A stretch of DNA of 49,698 bases, from contig NZ_ML762444.1 in assembly GCF_009498735.1 (NCBI RefSeq), forward strand, positions 13,591-63,288, given 5' to 3'. The notes below the pieces were generated by a model. It had not been told where the DNA came from. It was given only the letters and a program-made list of their open reading frames with translations, and ran no database searches. The stretch is from Gracilibacillus oryzae. Its GTDB lineage: Bacteria; Bacillota; Bacilli; Bacillales; Amphibacillaceae. Shown here in pieces: positions 1 through 9,283 of the stretch; the first letter of the stretch is position 1; each line of letters starts with the position of its first letter. The position numbers and the translations under genes are program-made.

Positions 1-1377
1 GATAGGAAGTGCTCTGATAAACTCCCCATTACTTCCTGATAAAAAGGTTAACGGGAAGAAACTGAAAACAATTAACAAAGTAGAAGATATAATAGAAGCC
101 CTGACTTCTTTTACTCCCTGTTTTGTCCCATCCAAAGCATTATCGCCAAGCTGATAACGTCTCGTAATATTATCATTTACAACAATCGCATCATCAACTA
201 GAATACCAATCGCGACAATAATACCGATGATCGATATCTGGTTTAAATCGACACCAGTGTAAGGAAGCGGGATTAATCCAATGATGATGGAAACAGGAAT
301 GGCAAGACCTACTACAATTGCTGATGAGATCGGCAGCCCAAGTACCATAATCACAATAACGGCAAAGAATGAAATCGCAAGTGAAACCAATAAACTATTA
401 TAGACTTCACTAATAACCGTGCTTTGCGAGTAAAATTGGTCAACAGATACATCTGCTGGCAAGTCTTCAGCTAATGTCTCGACCTCTTGATCAATCTTGT
501 TTTGTAAGCTTGTTATATTACTGGCATCCTCTGCAAAAACCGTGATCGAAACAGCTGCTTTGTTTTCATATGTAATCATATCTGTCAGTGCTTCTGTTTC
601 CAGGTTTATTGTTGCAATATCAGACAGATACACTTGCTCATTGTTCTGATTTGATGCAATGAACAGGTTGTTTATTTTCTCCATATCCTCTGGTTCAGCA
701 AGATTTAGTAAATAGTTCCGTTCATCTGTTGACTCTGTGCCGAGAGCGGCAGGGCTGAATTCTGCAGAAATGGCGTTTATCACCTGATCTGGTTGAATTC
801 CTGCATCAACTAATAGATTCTGATCAAGGGAAATCAATACTTTTTGGTCAGGAATCCCTTTAATTTCCACACTGTCAACACCATTTATTTCTGTTAAAGA
901 TTCTTCCCATTCTTTGATTTGGTCCCGTAATGCAAGAAGGTTAGATCTGTCTTCACTTAATAAATGATAGGTAGCAACACTTGAAGTTACCAGATCTGTT
1001 TTGACAGTTGGTGACATGACTTCATCAGGAAAAGATTCCTGCACACTTTGAACAGTCTGTCTTATAGCAGAATAGACAGAATCTGAGTCTTTTGAGTCCT
1101 CTAGTGTAACCGTTATGGTTGAGAAGCCATTTGTTGAAGCGGAAGTTACCTGGTCTATTCCTTCCACATTCATAAGCTCATCTTCTATTGGACTTGTTAC
1201 CATTTGTTCCACAATTTCAGGATTGGCACCAGGATAAACAGTGGAAACAGATGCGATATTTTGACTGATCTCCGGAATGTCCCGTTTTGGAATTTGTATG
1301 TACGTAAATATTCCGACAGTAATAAGTAATAAAAGTAAGATCCAGATGATTTTTTTATATCTCAGCAAAACTTCCAT
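1..1377 (-). CDS. RND-family efflux transporter permease, N-terminal part (cut by window edge)
   Basis: Reading from 1377 down to the window edge gives 459 uninterrupted codons. The protein opens with a membrane segment (about residues 8-27) followed by the typical RND periplasmic-type start (IPKRDIPEIS, then VYPGANPEIVEQ). Around residues 395-405 it has LVDDAIVVNDN, the signature of the fourth transmembrane segment of AcrB/SwrC-type proton-driven pumps. Family members are about 1000 residues, so roughly half is missing. In Gram-positive bacteria such pumps (for example SwrC) export surfactants and drugs; the substrate here cannot be told. The start is set by ATG 1377, with AGGTG just upstream on the minus strand. 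It is divergent from the aminopeptidase gene. Confidence 0.9.
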   Translation of the reverse strand, partial: MEVLLRYKKIIWILLLLLITVGIFTYIQIPKRDIPEISQNIASVSTVYPGANPEIVEQMVTSPIEDELMNVEGIDQVTSASTNGFSTITVTLEDSKDSDSVYSAIRQTVQSVQESFPDEVMSPTVKTDLVTSSVATYHLLSEDRSNLLALRDQIKEWEESLTEINGVDSVEIKGIPDQKVLISLDQNLLVDAGIQPDQVINAISAEFSPAALGTESTDERNYLLNLAEPEDMEKINNLFIASNQNNEQVYLSDIATINLETEALTDMITYENKAAVSITVFAEDASNITSLQNKIDQEVETLAEDLPADVSVDQFYSQSTVISEVYNSLLVSLAISFFAVIVIMVLGLPISSAIVVGLAIPVSIIIGLIPLPYTGVDLNQISIIGIIVAIGILVDDAIVVNDNITRRYQLGDNALDGTKQGVKEVRASIISSTLLIVFSFFPLTFLSGSNGEFIRALPI

Positions 1378-1396
1378 TCATACACCTCATTTCAAT

Positions 1397-1455
1397 CGAT
1401 ATAGAGGATGTTCAAAAAGTCACGCAGACTTCCTGAACACGCACTTCTAATATTA
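1397..1455 (+). repeat. Dispersed intergenic element R1, short form
   Basis: Left end TATAGAGGATGTTCAAAAAG and right end TGAACACGCACTTCTAAT match the ends of the longer copy at 21604-21768 and the remnants at 26248-26297 and 30063-30091. The middle is reduced to a few bases. It lies between two divergent genes and encodes nothing. Confidence 0.7.
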
Positions 1456-1538
1456 TTATGTTCTTCCATACCCTCTTAAGCAATAAATATGCAGAGAAAA
1501 TAGCCAGTTTAACAAAAATAATGAAGAAAGCATTCGGC

Positions 1539-1566
1539 TTGACTTCTTCGGCAGAAATACTATCCT
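1539..1566 (+). promoter_or_regulatory. Probable sigma-A promoter of the aminopeptidase gene
   Basis: TTGACT at 1539-1544, 16-bp spacer, TATCCT at 1561-1566, 24 bp before the start codon. The leader would be very short, so this is only a candidate. Confidence 0.4.
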
Positions 1567-1589
1567 GTTAACAGAAGGAGGAATAGATA

Positions 1590-2822
1590 ATGAACAATCA
1601 ATTAGAAAAGTATGCAGACTTAGCATTGCAGACAGGTGTGAATTTGCAAAAAGGCCAAGGGTTACTGCTGCAAGCACCAATTGAAGCAATCGAACTTGTT
1701 CGTATTGTTGTAAGAAAGGCATATGAAATGGGTGCGAAAAATGTTCATGTTGAATGGAAAGATGATGAACTTACATATTTAAAGATGAAGCATGCACCGA
1801 TGAGTGTGCTGGAGACTTTTCCAGAGTGGCGCAAAGAAGCAATGACAAGCATGGTGAAAGAAGGATATGCTGTATTAAACATATATGGAGAAAATCCCGA
1901 TCTATTACAGGATATTGATGGAAAAAGAATGGCTGCAGTAATGAAAGTAAGTTCTGAAGCATTGAAAGAATACCGGGATTATATGATGAATGATCGTGCG
2001 CGCTGGTCCATTGTCGGTTATCCGGCAAAAGACTGGGCAGTAAAAATTTATCCAGAGCTTGAACTGGATGAAGCACAACAGAAGCTGTGGCAGGAAATAT
2101 TCCGCATTGCGCGTGTCGATCAGGAAGATCCAATAAAAGCATGGGAAGACCATAATCAGACATTAAGAAATGCGAGAGAATATTTAAATGAAAAGAAATA
2201 CAAAGAGCTGCATTTTACTGCTGAAGGAACGGATCTGACTATTGGATTGACAGAAGGGCACATTTGGCATGGCGGGGCAGCGAAGGCAACAGATGGTGTG
2301 TCATTTAATCCAAACATCCCGACAGAGGAAGTATTTACAATGCCGCACAAATATAAGGTAAATGGAACGGTAGCAAGTACGAAGCCATTAAGTTTCCAAG
2401 GCCAATTAATCGAGAACTTCACATTAACTTTCAAAGATGGAAGAGTAGTCGATTATACTTGTGAAAAAGGGGAGGAAGCTCTGAAAAATCTGTTAGAAGC
2501 AGACAGTGACGGTGCTGCCCGTTTAGGTGAAGTCGCTCTTGTGCCGCATGAATCACCTGTATCACAATCAGGACTGATTTTCTTCAATACCTTATTTGAT
2601 GAAAATGCTTCCTGTCATATTGCGCTTGGAAAAGCATATCCGACGAATATCGAAGGCGGTTCAGACATGGATGAAGCAGCGATGGATGCTAATGGTGTTA
2701 ATGACAGTATTGTTCACGAAGACTTTATGATCGGTTCAGAGAAAATGAATATTGACGGAATTACAGAAACTGGTGAACGTGAAGCAATCTTCCGTAATGG
2801 AACATGGGCATTTAAACTGTAA
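1590..2822 (+). CDS. ampS: M29 family metallo-aminopeptidase (AmpS/AmpT type)
   Basis: A 410-residue cytoplasmic aminopeptidase of family M29, which removes N-terminal residues from peptides using two metal ions. The length is normal for the family. The expected ligands line up with those known for Thermus AmpT: Glu246/247 in NIPTEEVFT, Glu314 in LGEVALVP, His343 in CHIALG, and His376 with Asp378 in HEDFMIG. The start ATG at 1590 has a strong ribosome binding site (AGAAGGAGG) 8 bp upstream. It stands alone, with the R1 repeat upstream and a separate promoter before the next gene. The family is clear; the physiological peptides are not known. Confidence 0.95.
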   Translation: MNNQLEKYADLALQTGVNLQKGQGLLLQAPIEAIELVRIVVRKAYEMGAKNVHVEWKDDELTYLKMKHAPMSVLETFPEWRKEAMTSMVKEGYAVLNIYGENPDLLQDIDGKRMAAVMKVSSEALKEYRDYMMNDRARWSIVGYPAKDWAVKIYPELELDEAQQKLWQEIFRIARVDQEDPIKAWEDHNQTLRNAREYLNEKKYKELHFTAEGTDLTIGLTEGHIWHGGAAKATDGVSFNPNIPTEEVFTMPHKYKVNGTVASTKPLSFQGQLIENFTLTFKDGRVVDYTCEKGEEALKNLLEADSDGAARLGEVALVPHESPVSQSGLIFFNTLFDENASCHIALGKAYPTNIEGGSDMDEAAMDANGVNDSIVHEDFMIGSEKMNIDGITETGEREAIFRNGTWAFKL

Positions 2823-2942
2823 AAAGGTGGATGACCAATAATGACTGGAAAATGAAAAGCAGCGAGTTGTAACAGCAAAGAAACAATATTTCTTCTGCAT
2901 TACGACCAACTTACATTCCAATAACAATAGGGCAAATGCAGT

Positions 2943-2970
2943 TTTGATGGATATGCTCCCGGGGTATGAT
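2943..2970 (+). promoter_or_regulatory. Probable sigma-A promoter of the acyltransferase gene
   Basis: TTTGAT at 2943-2948, 16-bp spacer and TATGAT at 2965-2970, about 35 bp before the start at 3005. This position argues against starting translation at the in-frame ATG at 2966, which lies inside the -10 box. Confidence 0.45.
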
Positions 2971-3004
2971 AAAGGAAAGTGCAAAAAAAGGGAGAGCGAA
3001 AATT

Positions 3005-4027
3005 ATGCAGCGAGAAGCCTATTTTGATAATGCTAAGCTCCTTTTCATTTTTCTAGTCGTGTTTGGACATTTAATCCAGCCATTAAAGCATGATATTGCG
3101 GTGGTGGATGCATTGTATCAGACCATTTATTTGGTGCATATGCCTGTGTTCATTCTGATAAGCGGCTTTTTTGCCAAAGGAGCAAGTGACAAAGGTTATC
3201 TAGTGAAATTAATGAAACGAATCTTATTGCCTTATTTCTTATTTCATATCTTTTATTCGGTTTACTTCTATGTAATCGGTAAAAGTAACTGGGATTCAAC
3301 GATTTATGATCCTCATTGGGGATTATGGTTTTTGCTGAGTTTATTCAGCTGGCATTTATTGTTGATTGTTTATAAAAAAATCCCGCCATTTATCGGGATC
3401 ACGCTGGCTTTTGCTATTGGGATATTGGCTGGCTATATTCCTTATATCGGGGAAGCATTCAGTCTTTCACGGACATTTGTCTTTTTTCCGTTTTTTCTTA
3501 TTGGTTACTGGTTAACGAAAGAAAGAATTTTCAGGTGGAAAACTCGTCTAACCCAATCGGTTTCGGCCATTTTTCTGGCGGCAGTCTTTCTGGTAAGCTA
3601 TGTAACTCCGAAAATACCTGCCCACTGGTTATTTGGATCAGTTTCGTATCAAGGATTGGATATGCCTGTATACGGAGGTTTGGCTCGTATTGCTTTATAT
3701 GGTGCGGCAATAATGATGGTCTTTGCATTGTTAATGATTGTGCCAAGGAAAACGTATTCCTTCACAACTCTCGGCAAACAGACAATGTACGTTTATTTAC
3801 TTCACGGTGTAATTATTCAATATGCCCGCCAGGCCAATCTGCTCCAGCTTGATCACAATCTCGATACAATTGGTTTGGCAGTTATTTCCGTAGCCATAGT
3901 CTGGTCCTTATCATCCAAATGGGTCATGACATTTACACAGCCTATTGTGGAAGGGAAAACAGAGCTGTTTAATGGCTGGACAGAGGGAAGAAACAAAAGT
4001 TATCGATATGAAGAAAAGTCATCTTAA
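3005..4027 (+). CDS. Acyltransferase family 3 integral membrane protein
   Basis: A 340-residue protein with about ten hydrophobic segments along its whole length, beginning YFDNAKLLFIFLVVFGHLIQ. This pattern, with a His at the end of the first membrane helix, is the hallmark of the OafA/NolL acyltransferase 3 family, which transfers acetyl or similar groups to extracytoplasmic sugars or cell-envelope polymers. A second family-like segment is VHMPVFILISGFFAKG. B. subtilis YkrP is a likely relative. I chose ATG 3005 because AGGGAGAG lies just upstream and the upstream in-frame ATG falls in the promoter. The stop codon lies inside the terminator hairpin. The acceptor is unknown. Confidence 0.85.
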   Translation: MQREAYFDNAKLLFIFLVVFGHLIQPLKHDIAVVDALYQTIYLVHMPVFILISGFFAKGASDKGYLVKLMKRILLPYFLFHIFYSVYFYVIGKSNWDSTIYDPHWGLWFLLSLFSWHLLLIVYKKIPPFIGITLAFAIGILAGYIPYIGEAFSLSRTFVFFPFFLIGYWLTKERIFRWKTRLTQSVSAIFLAAVFLVSYVTPKIPAHWLFGSVSYQGLDMPVYGGLARIALYGAAIMMVFALLMIVPRKTYSFTTLGKQTMYVYLLHGVIIQYARQANLLQLDHNLDTIGLAVISVAIVWSLSSKWVMTFTQPIVEGKTELFNGWTEGRNKSYRYEEKSS

Positions 4028-4040
4028 GATGGCTTTTTTT
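4015..4040 (+). terminator. Intrinsic terminator overlapping the acyltransferase stop codon
   Basis: Arms AGTCATCT (4017-4024) and AGATGGCT (4027-4034), one wobble pair, then seven T. The TAA stop of the gene is in the hairpin. Confidence 0.85.
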
Positions 4041-4221
4041 CTGTGTCAAAATAAGTTTATCCTGCGTGTTTTGATACGTTGACTAGTGTTGAGGGAAATT
4101 TAAAATATTCCGGGAGATGAAAAACTGAAGAAAGTAGCAGTGAGTGTAAATTTATCCGGTATATTAGCATTTTCGGTTTGGACAGGAATAAATCTGACAG
4201 TTGAATACGGAGCCGTGCCAT

Positions 4222-4340
4222 GAGATTTGTTTGTAAAGCCAATATAATCGACAAATCTTGGGCGCTGACATATGAGATTTGTTCCTGGTCACCTATCAAC
4301 AAATAAATCTCAACTGCTGATCCCAAGATTTGTTCTTATC
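4222..4340. repeat. 52-bp-period repeat array A, about 2.3 units
   Basis: The word AGATTTGTT starts at 4223, 4275 and 4326, spacings of 52 and 51 bp. The first unit has a perfect inverted repeat AGATTTGT / ACAAATCT. The motif recurs in array E at 36.4 kb. The array fills the end of the 332-bp gap between two convergent genes; 4041-4221 holds nothing I can name. Confidence 0.6.
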
Positions 4341-4359
4341 CCCTCAAGAAACACCTCAT

Positions 4360-5217
4360 TCACACATATCTTCCAACAATCCGATCAACTGAACCGCCGT
4401 ATCCTTCGCCAAACAGGTTCAGGTGCACGAGTAAGTAGAATAATTGATAGAGCGGTTTCACTTCTTCATAATAGTCTGCTAATGGGAAGGAGTCCTGATA
4501 GCTTTGGTAAAAATCTGCCGGAAATCCGCCGAACAATTCGGTAAAGGCTATTTCAAACAAATGGTCACCATAAACTACAGAAGGATCGATTAAATAAGGT
4601 TCGCCGCCAGGTCCAGTGATCCAGTTTCCGCCCCACAAGTCACCATGAAGTAATGAAACTCGCGGGTTTTTCGGTATATAATTTTCGAGCTTCATCAATA
4701 GTTTTTCCAATTGCTTCCGACGTTCCCCTCGAATGGTTCCATTTCTTGTCCCCAATTCCAGCTGAGCTCCTAACCGCTTCTCACGATAATAATAAAGCCA
4801 GTCATCATCCCAGTCATTCTCCTGGGTGATTTCACCAACAAAAGTAGTACCACTCATTCCATATAATCCATCCGTTTCGCTTAAATGAAGCTCTGCCAGT
4901 TTCTCGCCTAATATTTTACCTGTCGCAGTGCTTTTTTCGCCTCCCACCCATTCCATGATTAAATAAATCTCTTCATTTCCTGAAGCAATATCAACATGAT
5001 AAACTTCTGGAACGCGAATGGTTTCTGTTGCCCGTAACCGCTCTAATCCGTCCGCTTCTATTTTGAAAAAATCTGCTGGTACATTAATATTTTTTTTTAC
5101 AAAATATTCTCTTATTTCTGTCTTCACATAAAAAGCCTTGTTAATATCACCACCGGAAATGGAGGTGATCTCCTTAATATCTGTATTGTCACCAATTTGC
5201 TTAAGCCTTGCTTGCAT
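4360..5217 (-). CDS. Fructosamine-3-kinase family protein
   Basis: A 285-residue soluble protein of the fructosamine kinase family, which phosphorylates sugar adducts on lysines or free amines so that they decompose, a form of deglycation. The kinase-like fold is visible: SISGGDIN near residues 19-25 in the nucleotide loop region, the catalytic loop HGDLWGGN at 191-198, and the metal-binding DPSVVYGD at 211-218. Length matches the usual 285-290. Start ATG at 5217 is preceded by GGAAGGAGG on the minus strand. It converges on the acyltransferase gene, separated by array A. Bacterial members may act on ribulosamines or erythrulosamines; the real substrate is not shown by the sequence. Confidence 0.9.
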   Translation of the reverse strand: MQARLKQIGDNTDIKEITSISGGDINKAFYVKTEIREYFVKKNINVPADFFKIEADGLERLRATETIRVPEVYHVDIASGNEEIYLIMEWVGGEKSTATGKILGEKLAELHLSETDGLYGMSGTTFVGEITQENDWDDDWLYYYREKRLGAQLELGTRNGTIRGERRKQLEKLLMKLENYIPKNPRVSLLHGDLWGGNWITGPGGEPYLIDPSVVYGDHLFEIAFTELFGGFPADFYQSYQDSFPLADYYEEVKPLYQLFYLLVHLNLFGEGYGGSVDRIVGRYV

Positions 5218-5306
5218 TGTTTTTCCTCCTTCCGCACAAAGTATAGCATGACTTCTATCAAGTTTTCATGTAAAATAGGTAACGTTTGAAAGAAAGAGGT
5301 GTAAAA

Positions 5307-6644
5307 ATGCAAAGAGAAAATTGGGCTTCTCGACTTGGTTTTATGTTGGCTGCGATGGGATCAGCTGTTGGCTTAGGAAACATCTGGCGCTTTTCTTATG
5401 TGGCTGGTGAAAGTGGCGGGGGAGCATTCCTTATTTTATATATAATTAGTGTGCTCGTCATTGGTATCCCTCTATTATTAGTAGAGGTAAGTATTGGAAG
5501 AAAGGCTCAGCAGGATGTTGTTGGTTCTTATAAGAAACTTGTGCCAAACAAACCCTGGTTTATGGTTGGTTACTTAGGTGTTTTAGGTACAATGTTAATT
5601 TTGAGCTTTTACAGTGTGGTGGCAGGCTGGTCACTTTATTATTTGTGGGGGTATATAACAGGTGCGATGGTGCCGATGCCGGAAAATGGGTATGGTGCAG
5701 CATTTGATTCTTTTATCACACAAGACTATGCGCCGATTTTTTGGCATGGACTGTTCTTAGCGTTAACCATGCTGATTGTTTTGGTCGGTATTAAAAATGG
5801 AATTGAACTTGCTAACAAAATATTAATGCCTGTTTTAGCATTATTAATGATTGGATTAGCTGTATACTCTGTCACGCTTCCTGGAGCTGGTGAAGGGCTC
5901 GCCTTCTTATTTCAGCCGGATTGGTCTGTGTTAAAGGATCCATCTGTCTATTTTTCAGCAATGGGACAGGCATTTTTCTCCTTAAGTCTTGGAATCGGGA
6001 CAATGCTGACATATGGCAGCTATTTATCAAAATCACAAAAGCTTCCAGGTCCAGTAGTGGGGATTGGGGTACTGGATACACTATTTGCGATAATTTCAGG
6101 GGTAGTTATTTTCCCGGCGGTTTTTGCTTTTAATATTGATCCAAGCTCTGGTCCGACATTAGTGTTTATTACATTACCGGAAATATTCCATCAGATGAGC
6201 TTTGGACATGTAATTGCCATTATCTTTTTTACAGCATTAAGTTTCGCAACTATCTCTTCTTCTATCTCTTTACTGGAAGTTCCGGTGGCTTATCTTATGC
6301 GTGCAGCGAAATTATCCCGTCCGCTTGCTTCCTTTCTTGTCAGTATTGTGATCTTTATTCTTGGTGTGACCGTATCGCTAGGAATGGGGAAATGGAGTGG
6401 CATAACGCCAATTGGCGATCGTAATATTCTAGATTCGATGGATTATATCGCATCTAACATTTTTATGCCTGTCGGGGGCTTGACAATGGCACTGTTAATG
6501 GGCTGGTACTGGAACAAAAGTGAGGCACTTTCTTCTACCGATTTATCCGAGAAGAAGATTGGAGATGTGTGGTATCTGCTGATAAAATTCAGTGCTCCAA
6601 TTCTTATCCTAATTATTTTCTTAAATCAGATTGGAAATGTATAA
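5307..6644 (+). CDS. Sodium-dependent transporter of the neurotransmitter:sodium symporter (NSS) family
   Basis: A 445-residue protein with about eleven membrane helices. The N-terminus carries the NSS signature in helix 1 (GSAVGLGNIWRFSYV, about residues 18-32), whose unwound part binds the substrate and sodium, followed by SGGGAF. Such proteins (LeuT, and YocR/YhdH in B. subtilis) import amino acids with sodium; the exact amino acid cannot be read off. An in-frame TTG at 5286 exists, but ATG 5307 has AGAGGTG at the right distance and gives the standard start. It is divergent from the fructosamine kinase gene. YwdI follows after 28 bp. Confidence 0.9.
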   Translation: MQRENWASRLGFMLAAMGSAVGLGNIWRFSYVAGESGGGAFLILYIISVLVIGIPLLLVEVSIGRKAQQDVVGSYKKLVPNKPWFMVGYLGVLGTMLILSFYSVVAGWSLYYLWGYITGAMVPMPENGYGAAFDSFITQDYAPIFWHGLFLALTMLIVLVGIKNGIELANKILMPVLALLMIGLAVYSVTLPGAGEGLAFLFQPDWSVLKDPSVYFSAMGQAFFSLSLGIGTMLTYGSYLSKSQKLPGPVVGIGVLDTLFAIISGVVIFPAVFAFNIDPSSGPTLVFITLPEIFHQMSFGHVIAIIFFTALSFATISSSISLLEVPVAYLMRAAKLSRPLASFLVSIVIFILGVTVSLGMGKWSGITPIGDRNILDSMDYIASNIFMPVGGLTMALLMGWYWNKSEALSSTDLSEKKIGDVWYLLIKFSAPILILIIFLNQIGNV

Positions 6645-6672
6645 TGATAGTAAATGATCGGGAGGAATAAGA

Positions 6673-6942
6673 ATGGCCATTACAGATAAACAGATTTTAA
6701 CAAAAATCATCCGTGAATGTGAACAGGCATTGCAAAATGGTAAAACGCGGGAGCATGCGAAAGCTGTCCAATCATTGGCTGATCTGCTGCTTGACAGCAC
6801 TGAACAGCAAATAGAAACAACCAGTGTAAATGAGCAAATCTCAGCAAGCGAATGGCGGAAGATGGTAGGGGACAAACCATTAAAACGCACATCAAATGTG
6901 GAGCTCGATGAAGAGAATAGTGATTCTTTACTTGATTTTTAG
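6673..6942 (+). CDS. ywdI: YwdI family protein (DUF5327)
   Basis: An 89-residue soluble protein, mostly helical in the first half (heptad-like LxxIIxxxxxAL pattern) and acidic at the C-terminus. It resembles B. subtilis YwdI, a conserved Bacillaceae protein of unknown function. The start has GGGAGG at 6660-6665. It is followed 15 bp later by ywdK, so the two are probably one operon, as in B. subtilis. No catalytic motif is visible. Confidence 0.75.
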   Translation: MAITDKQILTKIIRECEQALQNGKTREHAKAVQSLADLLLDSTEQQIETTSVNEQISASEWRKMVGDKPLKRTSNVELDEENSDSLLDF

Positions 6943-6957
6943 AGAGGAGAGAGTAGG

Positions 6958-7326
6958 TTGAAAATTTTTCTATTATTAGGGATTATTAATGGATTTCTTG
7001 CCGTAGCTTTAGGTGCATTCGGGGCACACGGTCTTGAAGGTAGATTATCAGAGAAACAACTGGCAACATATGAAAAAGCGGTGCAGTACCAGATGTTCCA
7101 TACAGTGGCGCTGCTTGCTGCAGGTTTTCTTATGCAAAAAATTTCAGCAGCAAGCATCTCCTCTGCCGGTTGGTTCTTTTTTGCCGGAATTGTATTGTTC
7201 TCAGGCAGTCTCTATATTTACTCAACAACCGGAATAAAAACGTTTGCCATGATTACACCCGTCGGCGGTCTGGCATTCTTAATCGGCTGGGTTCTATTAG
7301 GCTATGCTGTAGTAAAATTTATCTGA
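6958..7326 (+). CDS. ywdK: DUF423 family membrane protein YwdK
   Basis: A 122-residue protein with four predicted membrane helices. The N-terminal segment GAFGAHGLEG followed by YEKAVQYQMFHTVALL is the DUF423 signature. The start is TTG 6958, chosen because AGAGAGGAGAG lies just before it and the family begins with this short hydrophobic helix. The gene forms an operon with ywdI. Its 3' end overlaps the converging small gene on the minus strand by 8 bp. The function of DUF423 proteins is unknown. Confidence 0.88.
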   Translation: MKIFLLLGIINGFLAVALGAFGAHGLEGRLSEKQLATYEKAVQYQMFHTVALLAAGFLMQKISAASISSAGWFFFAGIVLFSGSLYIYSTTGIKTFAMITPVGGLAFLIGWVLLGYAVVKFI

Positions 7327-7564
7327 ACATAAAAAAGCATGTAATAAGGATAATGCCAATTCCGCGTAACAATTGCTGAGAGAAGGCATATTTATCGTTT
7401 TTAAGGTATGCTTGTACTGCTTCCAATACGAGAATAGCAGCGATCATCAGAAAAGAACAGAATAAGAGTATGCTGGATTGCAATTGCCATCCAACGAAAA
7501 GAAAAGGTATTGTCAATATGATGAAAGAAGTTGCAATATCGTTTATATTCGCTTTTTGCTTCAA
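7319..7564 (-). CDS. Small hydrophobic membrane protein of unknown function
   Basis: An 81-residue protein with two or three membrane helices (about residues 10-24, 28-48 and 67-81). The best start is TTG 7564, which has GGAGG nine bases upstream; the longer in-frame reading to 7597 lacks a ribosome binding site. The stop overlaps the end of ywdK by 8 bp on the other strand. I do not recognise the family. The good ribosome binding site and tight packing support it as a real gene. Confidence 0.55.
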   Translation of the reverse strand: MKQKANINDIATSFIILTIPFLFVGWQLQSSILLFCSFLMIAAILVLEAVQAYLKNDKYAFSQQLLRGIGIILITCFFMFR

Positions 7565-7584
7565 TGCAGATCGCCTCCAAAATA

Positions 7585-7620
7585 CAGAAAAGCACAAGTG
7601 TGAGCGCTTGTGCTTTTTCT
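7585..7620 (-). terminator. Hairpin terminator downstream of gerQ
   Basis: Perfect 9-bp arms AAGCACAAG (7590-7598) and CTTGTGCTT (7607-7615), followed by T runs on both sides, so it may work in both directions. On the minus strand it ends gerQ and lies just before the ribosome binding site of the small membrane protein gene. Confidence 0.7.
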
Positions 7621-7643
7621 CATAATGATGTATAAGGAAATGT

Positions 7644-8111
7644 CTATCTAGGAGAATAGTTTACCATTGGCTGATTATATGGATATTCATACTCAATTTC
7701 TTCATCAAACGTAATGTAATCTAAGTATACCATTAATAAAATATATCGCTTGCCTGTCTCAGGATCACTTAAAATAATATGGTCACGCCCAGCCGCTTCA
7801 ATAATTCCTTTAAAAATTTTTGCATTCCAGCGTTCGTTGTTTTCAAATGTCATATAAACTGTGGCACGCTTTCCTCTGTTTAACCGTAAAATATTCTCAA
7901 TATAAGATTGTTCGACAGGCAGCATTCCTGGTACATCGGATACATTTGGCTGCTGGCCTTGCATCTGCATCTGTCCCTGCATCGGGATCTGAGCTGGTGT
8001 TTGATAATAAGACTGCTGGGGATACCCGCTTTGCATGCCATAATAATTTTGTGGATTATATGTCATCCCGGCTCCTTGTTGTTGTCTCACCTGACTTTGC
8101 TCTTGATTCAT
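7644..8111 (-). CDS. gerQ: Spore coat protein GerQ
   Basis: A 155-residue protein. The first 60 residues are rich in Gln, Tyr, Pro and Met (QSGYPQQSYYQ and MQGQMQMQGQQ), and the C-terminal half (VEQSYIENILRLNRGKRATV onward) is the conserved GerQ domain. In B. subtilis GerQ (YwdL) sits in the inner spore coat, is needed to localise the cortex hydrolase CwlJ during germination, and is cross-linked by the transglutaminase Tgl. The glutamine-rich N-terminus fits that cross-linking. The start has AGAGAGGAG upstream. It stands next to hemQ, as ywdL does near ywfI in B. subtilis. A mother-cell promoter is expected but I could not fix one. Confidence 0.93.
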   Translation of the reverse strand: MNQEQSQVRQQQGAGMTYNPQNYYGMQSGYPQQSYYQTPAQIPMQGQMQMQGQQPNVSDVPGMLPVEQSYIENILRLNRGKRATVYMTFENNERWNAKIFKGIIEAAGRDHIILSDPETGKRYILLMVYLDYITFDEEIEYEYPYNQPMVNYSPR

Positions 8112-8290
8112 TTCATCGAACTCCTCTCTAGTTCAGAAAATTTATCGTGCTTTTCCATTTTCCTACTAGCCATATGTATGCACAGGATGAAACAATCATG
8201 CATGAAAAAAAGAAAAACTCGGCATAGCGAGTATCGAACTTTTTCCTATACATTATACTTTCTGAGTGAATTCCCGCTTCCCTTAAAGAA

Positions 8291-8323
8291 TAAAAAAAGC
8301 ACACGAAAAAGACGTGTGCTTAT
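8291..8323 (-). terminator. Intrinsic terminator of hemQ
   Basis: Perfect 9-bp arms at 8297-8305 and 8313-8321 (AAGCACACG and complement) with seven T on the minus strand. It overlaps the hemQ stop codon at 8320-8322. Confidence 0.88.
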
Positions 8324-9066
8324 ACATGTAAATATGCTGGAATTTTTTCAATTGGCAAAATGTTGCCGACATAGAATTTACCGAATTCGCCATAGCGGGC
8401 GCTGACTACATCAAAGCGCATTTCATAAACGATTTTCTTTAATTGGAGAACATCTTTGGCGAATAAGGTAACACTCCATTCCCAATCATCGAAGCCCATG
8501 CTACCTGTAATAATCTGTTTTACCTGGCCGGCATATTTACGGCCTGTGAAGCTGTGTTCATACATTAACTGACGTCGCTCATCGAATGGGAGCATATACC
8601 AGTTGTCATTACCTTCCCGGCGCTTGTCCATTGGATAAAAACAGATATGTTCCCAGTCAGGCAATTTCGGCTTCAGACGTGCACGAACGCCAGGATTTTC
8701 TTCCGGAACTTCGCCTTCTTTTGTCATATATTTGGATAACTCTACGACAGATACGTAAGAATAGCTTGGTTTCGTAAACTCAGCAAATTTTGATTTATTA
8801 AACGTAAGTTCAATCTCACCAAGTTCCTGCATTGTAGGTCTTAAGATCATCAGAAGGATATCTGCTTTCTGTCCCATTATCGAATAAAAGGCATGGCTTC
8901 CTTCGCGGGCTTCCGCAACTTCTTCCCATGATTCAAGCATGGACTGCAGCTCTTTTGTCGCCTGTTCACGTTCTTGTTCTGTTGCCTGTTTCCATTTTGC
9001 CCAGTCAATTGTTCTAAGGTCATGCAAACAATACCAGCCATCCATTGTTTCTACTGCTTCTGGCAT
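8320..9066 (-). CDS. hemQ: Coproheme decarboxylase HemQ
   Basis: A 248-residue chlorite-dismutase-fold enzyme that makes heme b from coproheme in the last step of the Gram-positive coproporphyrin pathway. The catalytic Tyr144 in CFYPMDKRR and the proximal heme ligand His171 in [10 protein letters not shown] are present, at positions nearly identical to those known for Staphylococcus aureus (145 and 172). Length is normal. The start ATG 9066 has AAAAGGAGAG upstream. It is divergent from pta, the usual arrangement of ywfI and pta in B. subtilis. Confidence 0.96.
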   Translation of the reverse strand: MPEAVETMDGWYCLHDLRTIDWAKWKQATEQEREQATKELQSMLESWEEVAEAREGSHAFYSIMGQKADILLMILRPTMQELGEIELTFNKSKFAEFTKPSYSYVSVVELSKYMTKEGEVPEENPGVRARLKPKLPDWEHICFYPMDKRREGNDNWYMLPFDERRQLMYEHSFTGRKYAGQVKQIITGSMGFDDWEWSVTLFAKDVLQLKKIVYEMRFDVVSARYGEFGKFYVGNILPIEKIPAYLHV

Positions 9067-9250
9067 GATTCATCTCTCCTTTTCCATCCAACTCTAGTTT
9101 TAATATAACATATTTAGGGAAAAATAAGCACAAGATAGAGCAGTGATACTGATTTGAATTTGTCAGAAATATGAACAAATAAAAATTTTAAAGCTTTAAA
9201 ACGCATTCATATAAGCTTTTGCTTTTATTATTACACAAAATGGCGTAGTA

Positions 9251-9256
9251 TATAAT
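9251..9256 (+). promoter_or_regulatory. Candidate -10 box of pta
   Basis: TATAAT 28 bp before the pta start codon. No good -35 hexamer lies 16-18 bp upstream (TTATTA is closest), so an activator may help, or this is not the promoter. Confidence 0.4.
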
Positions 9257-9283
9257 ACAGATGAAAAATTGGAGGGTTTATTA

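Noticed and set aside
3535-3852. Second frame inside the acyltransferase gene
   Set aside because: Shadow of the real gene, without a ribosome binding site.
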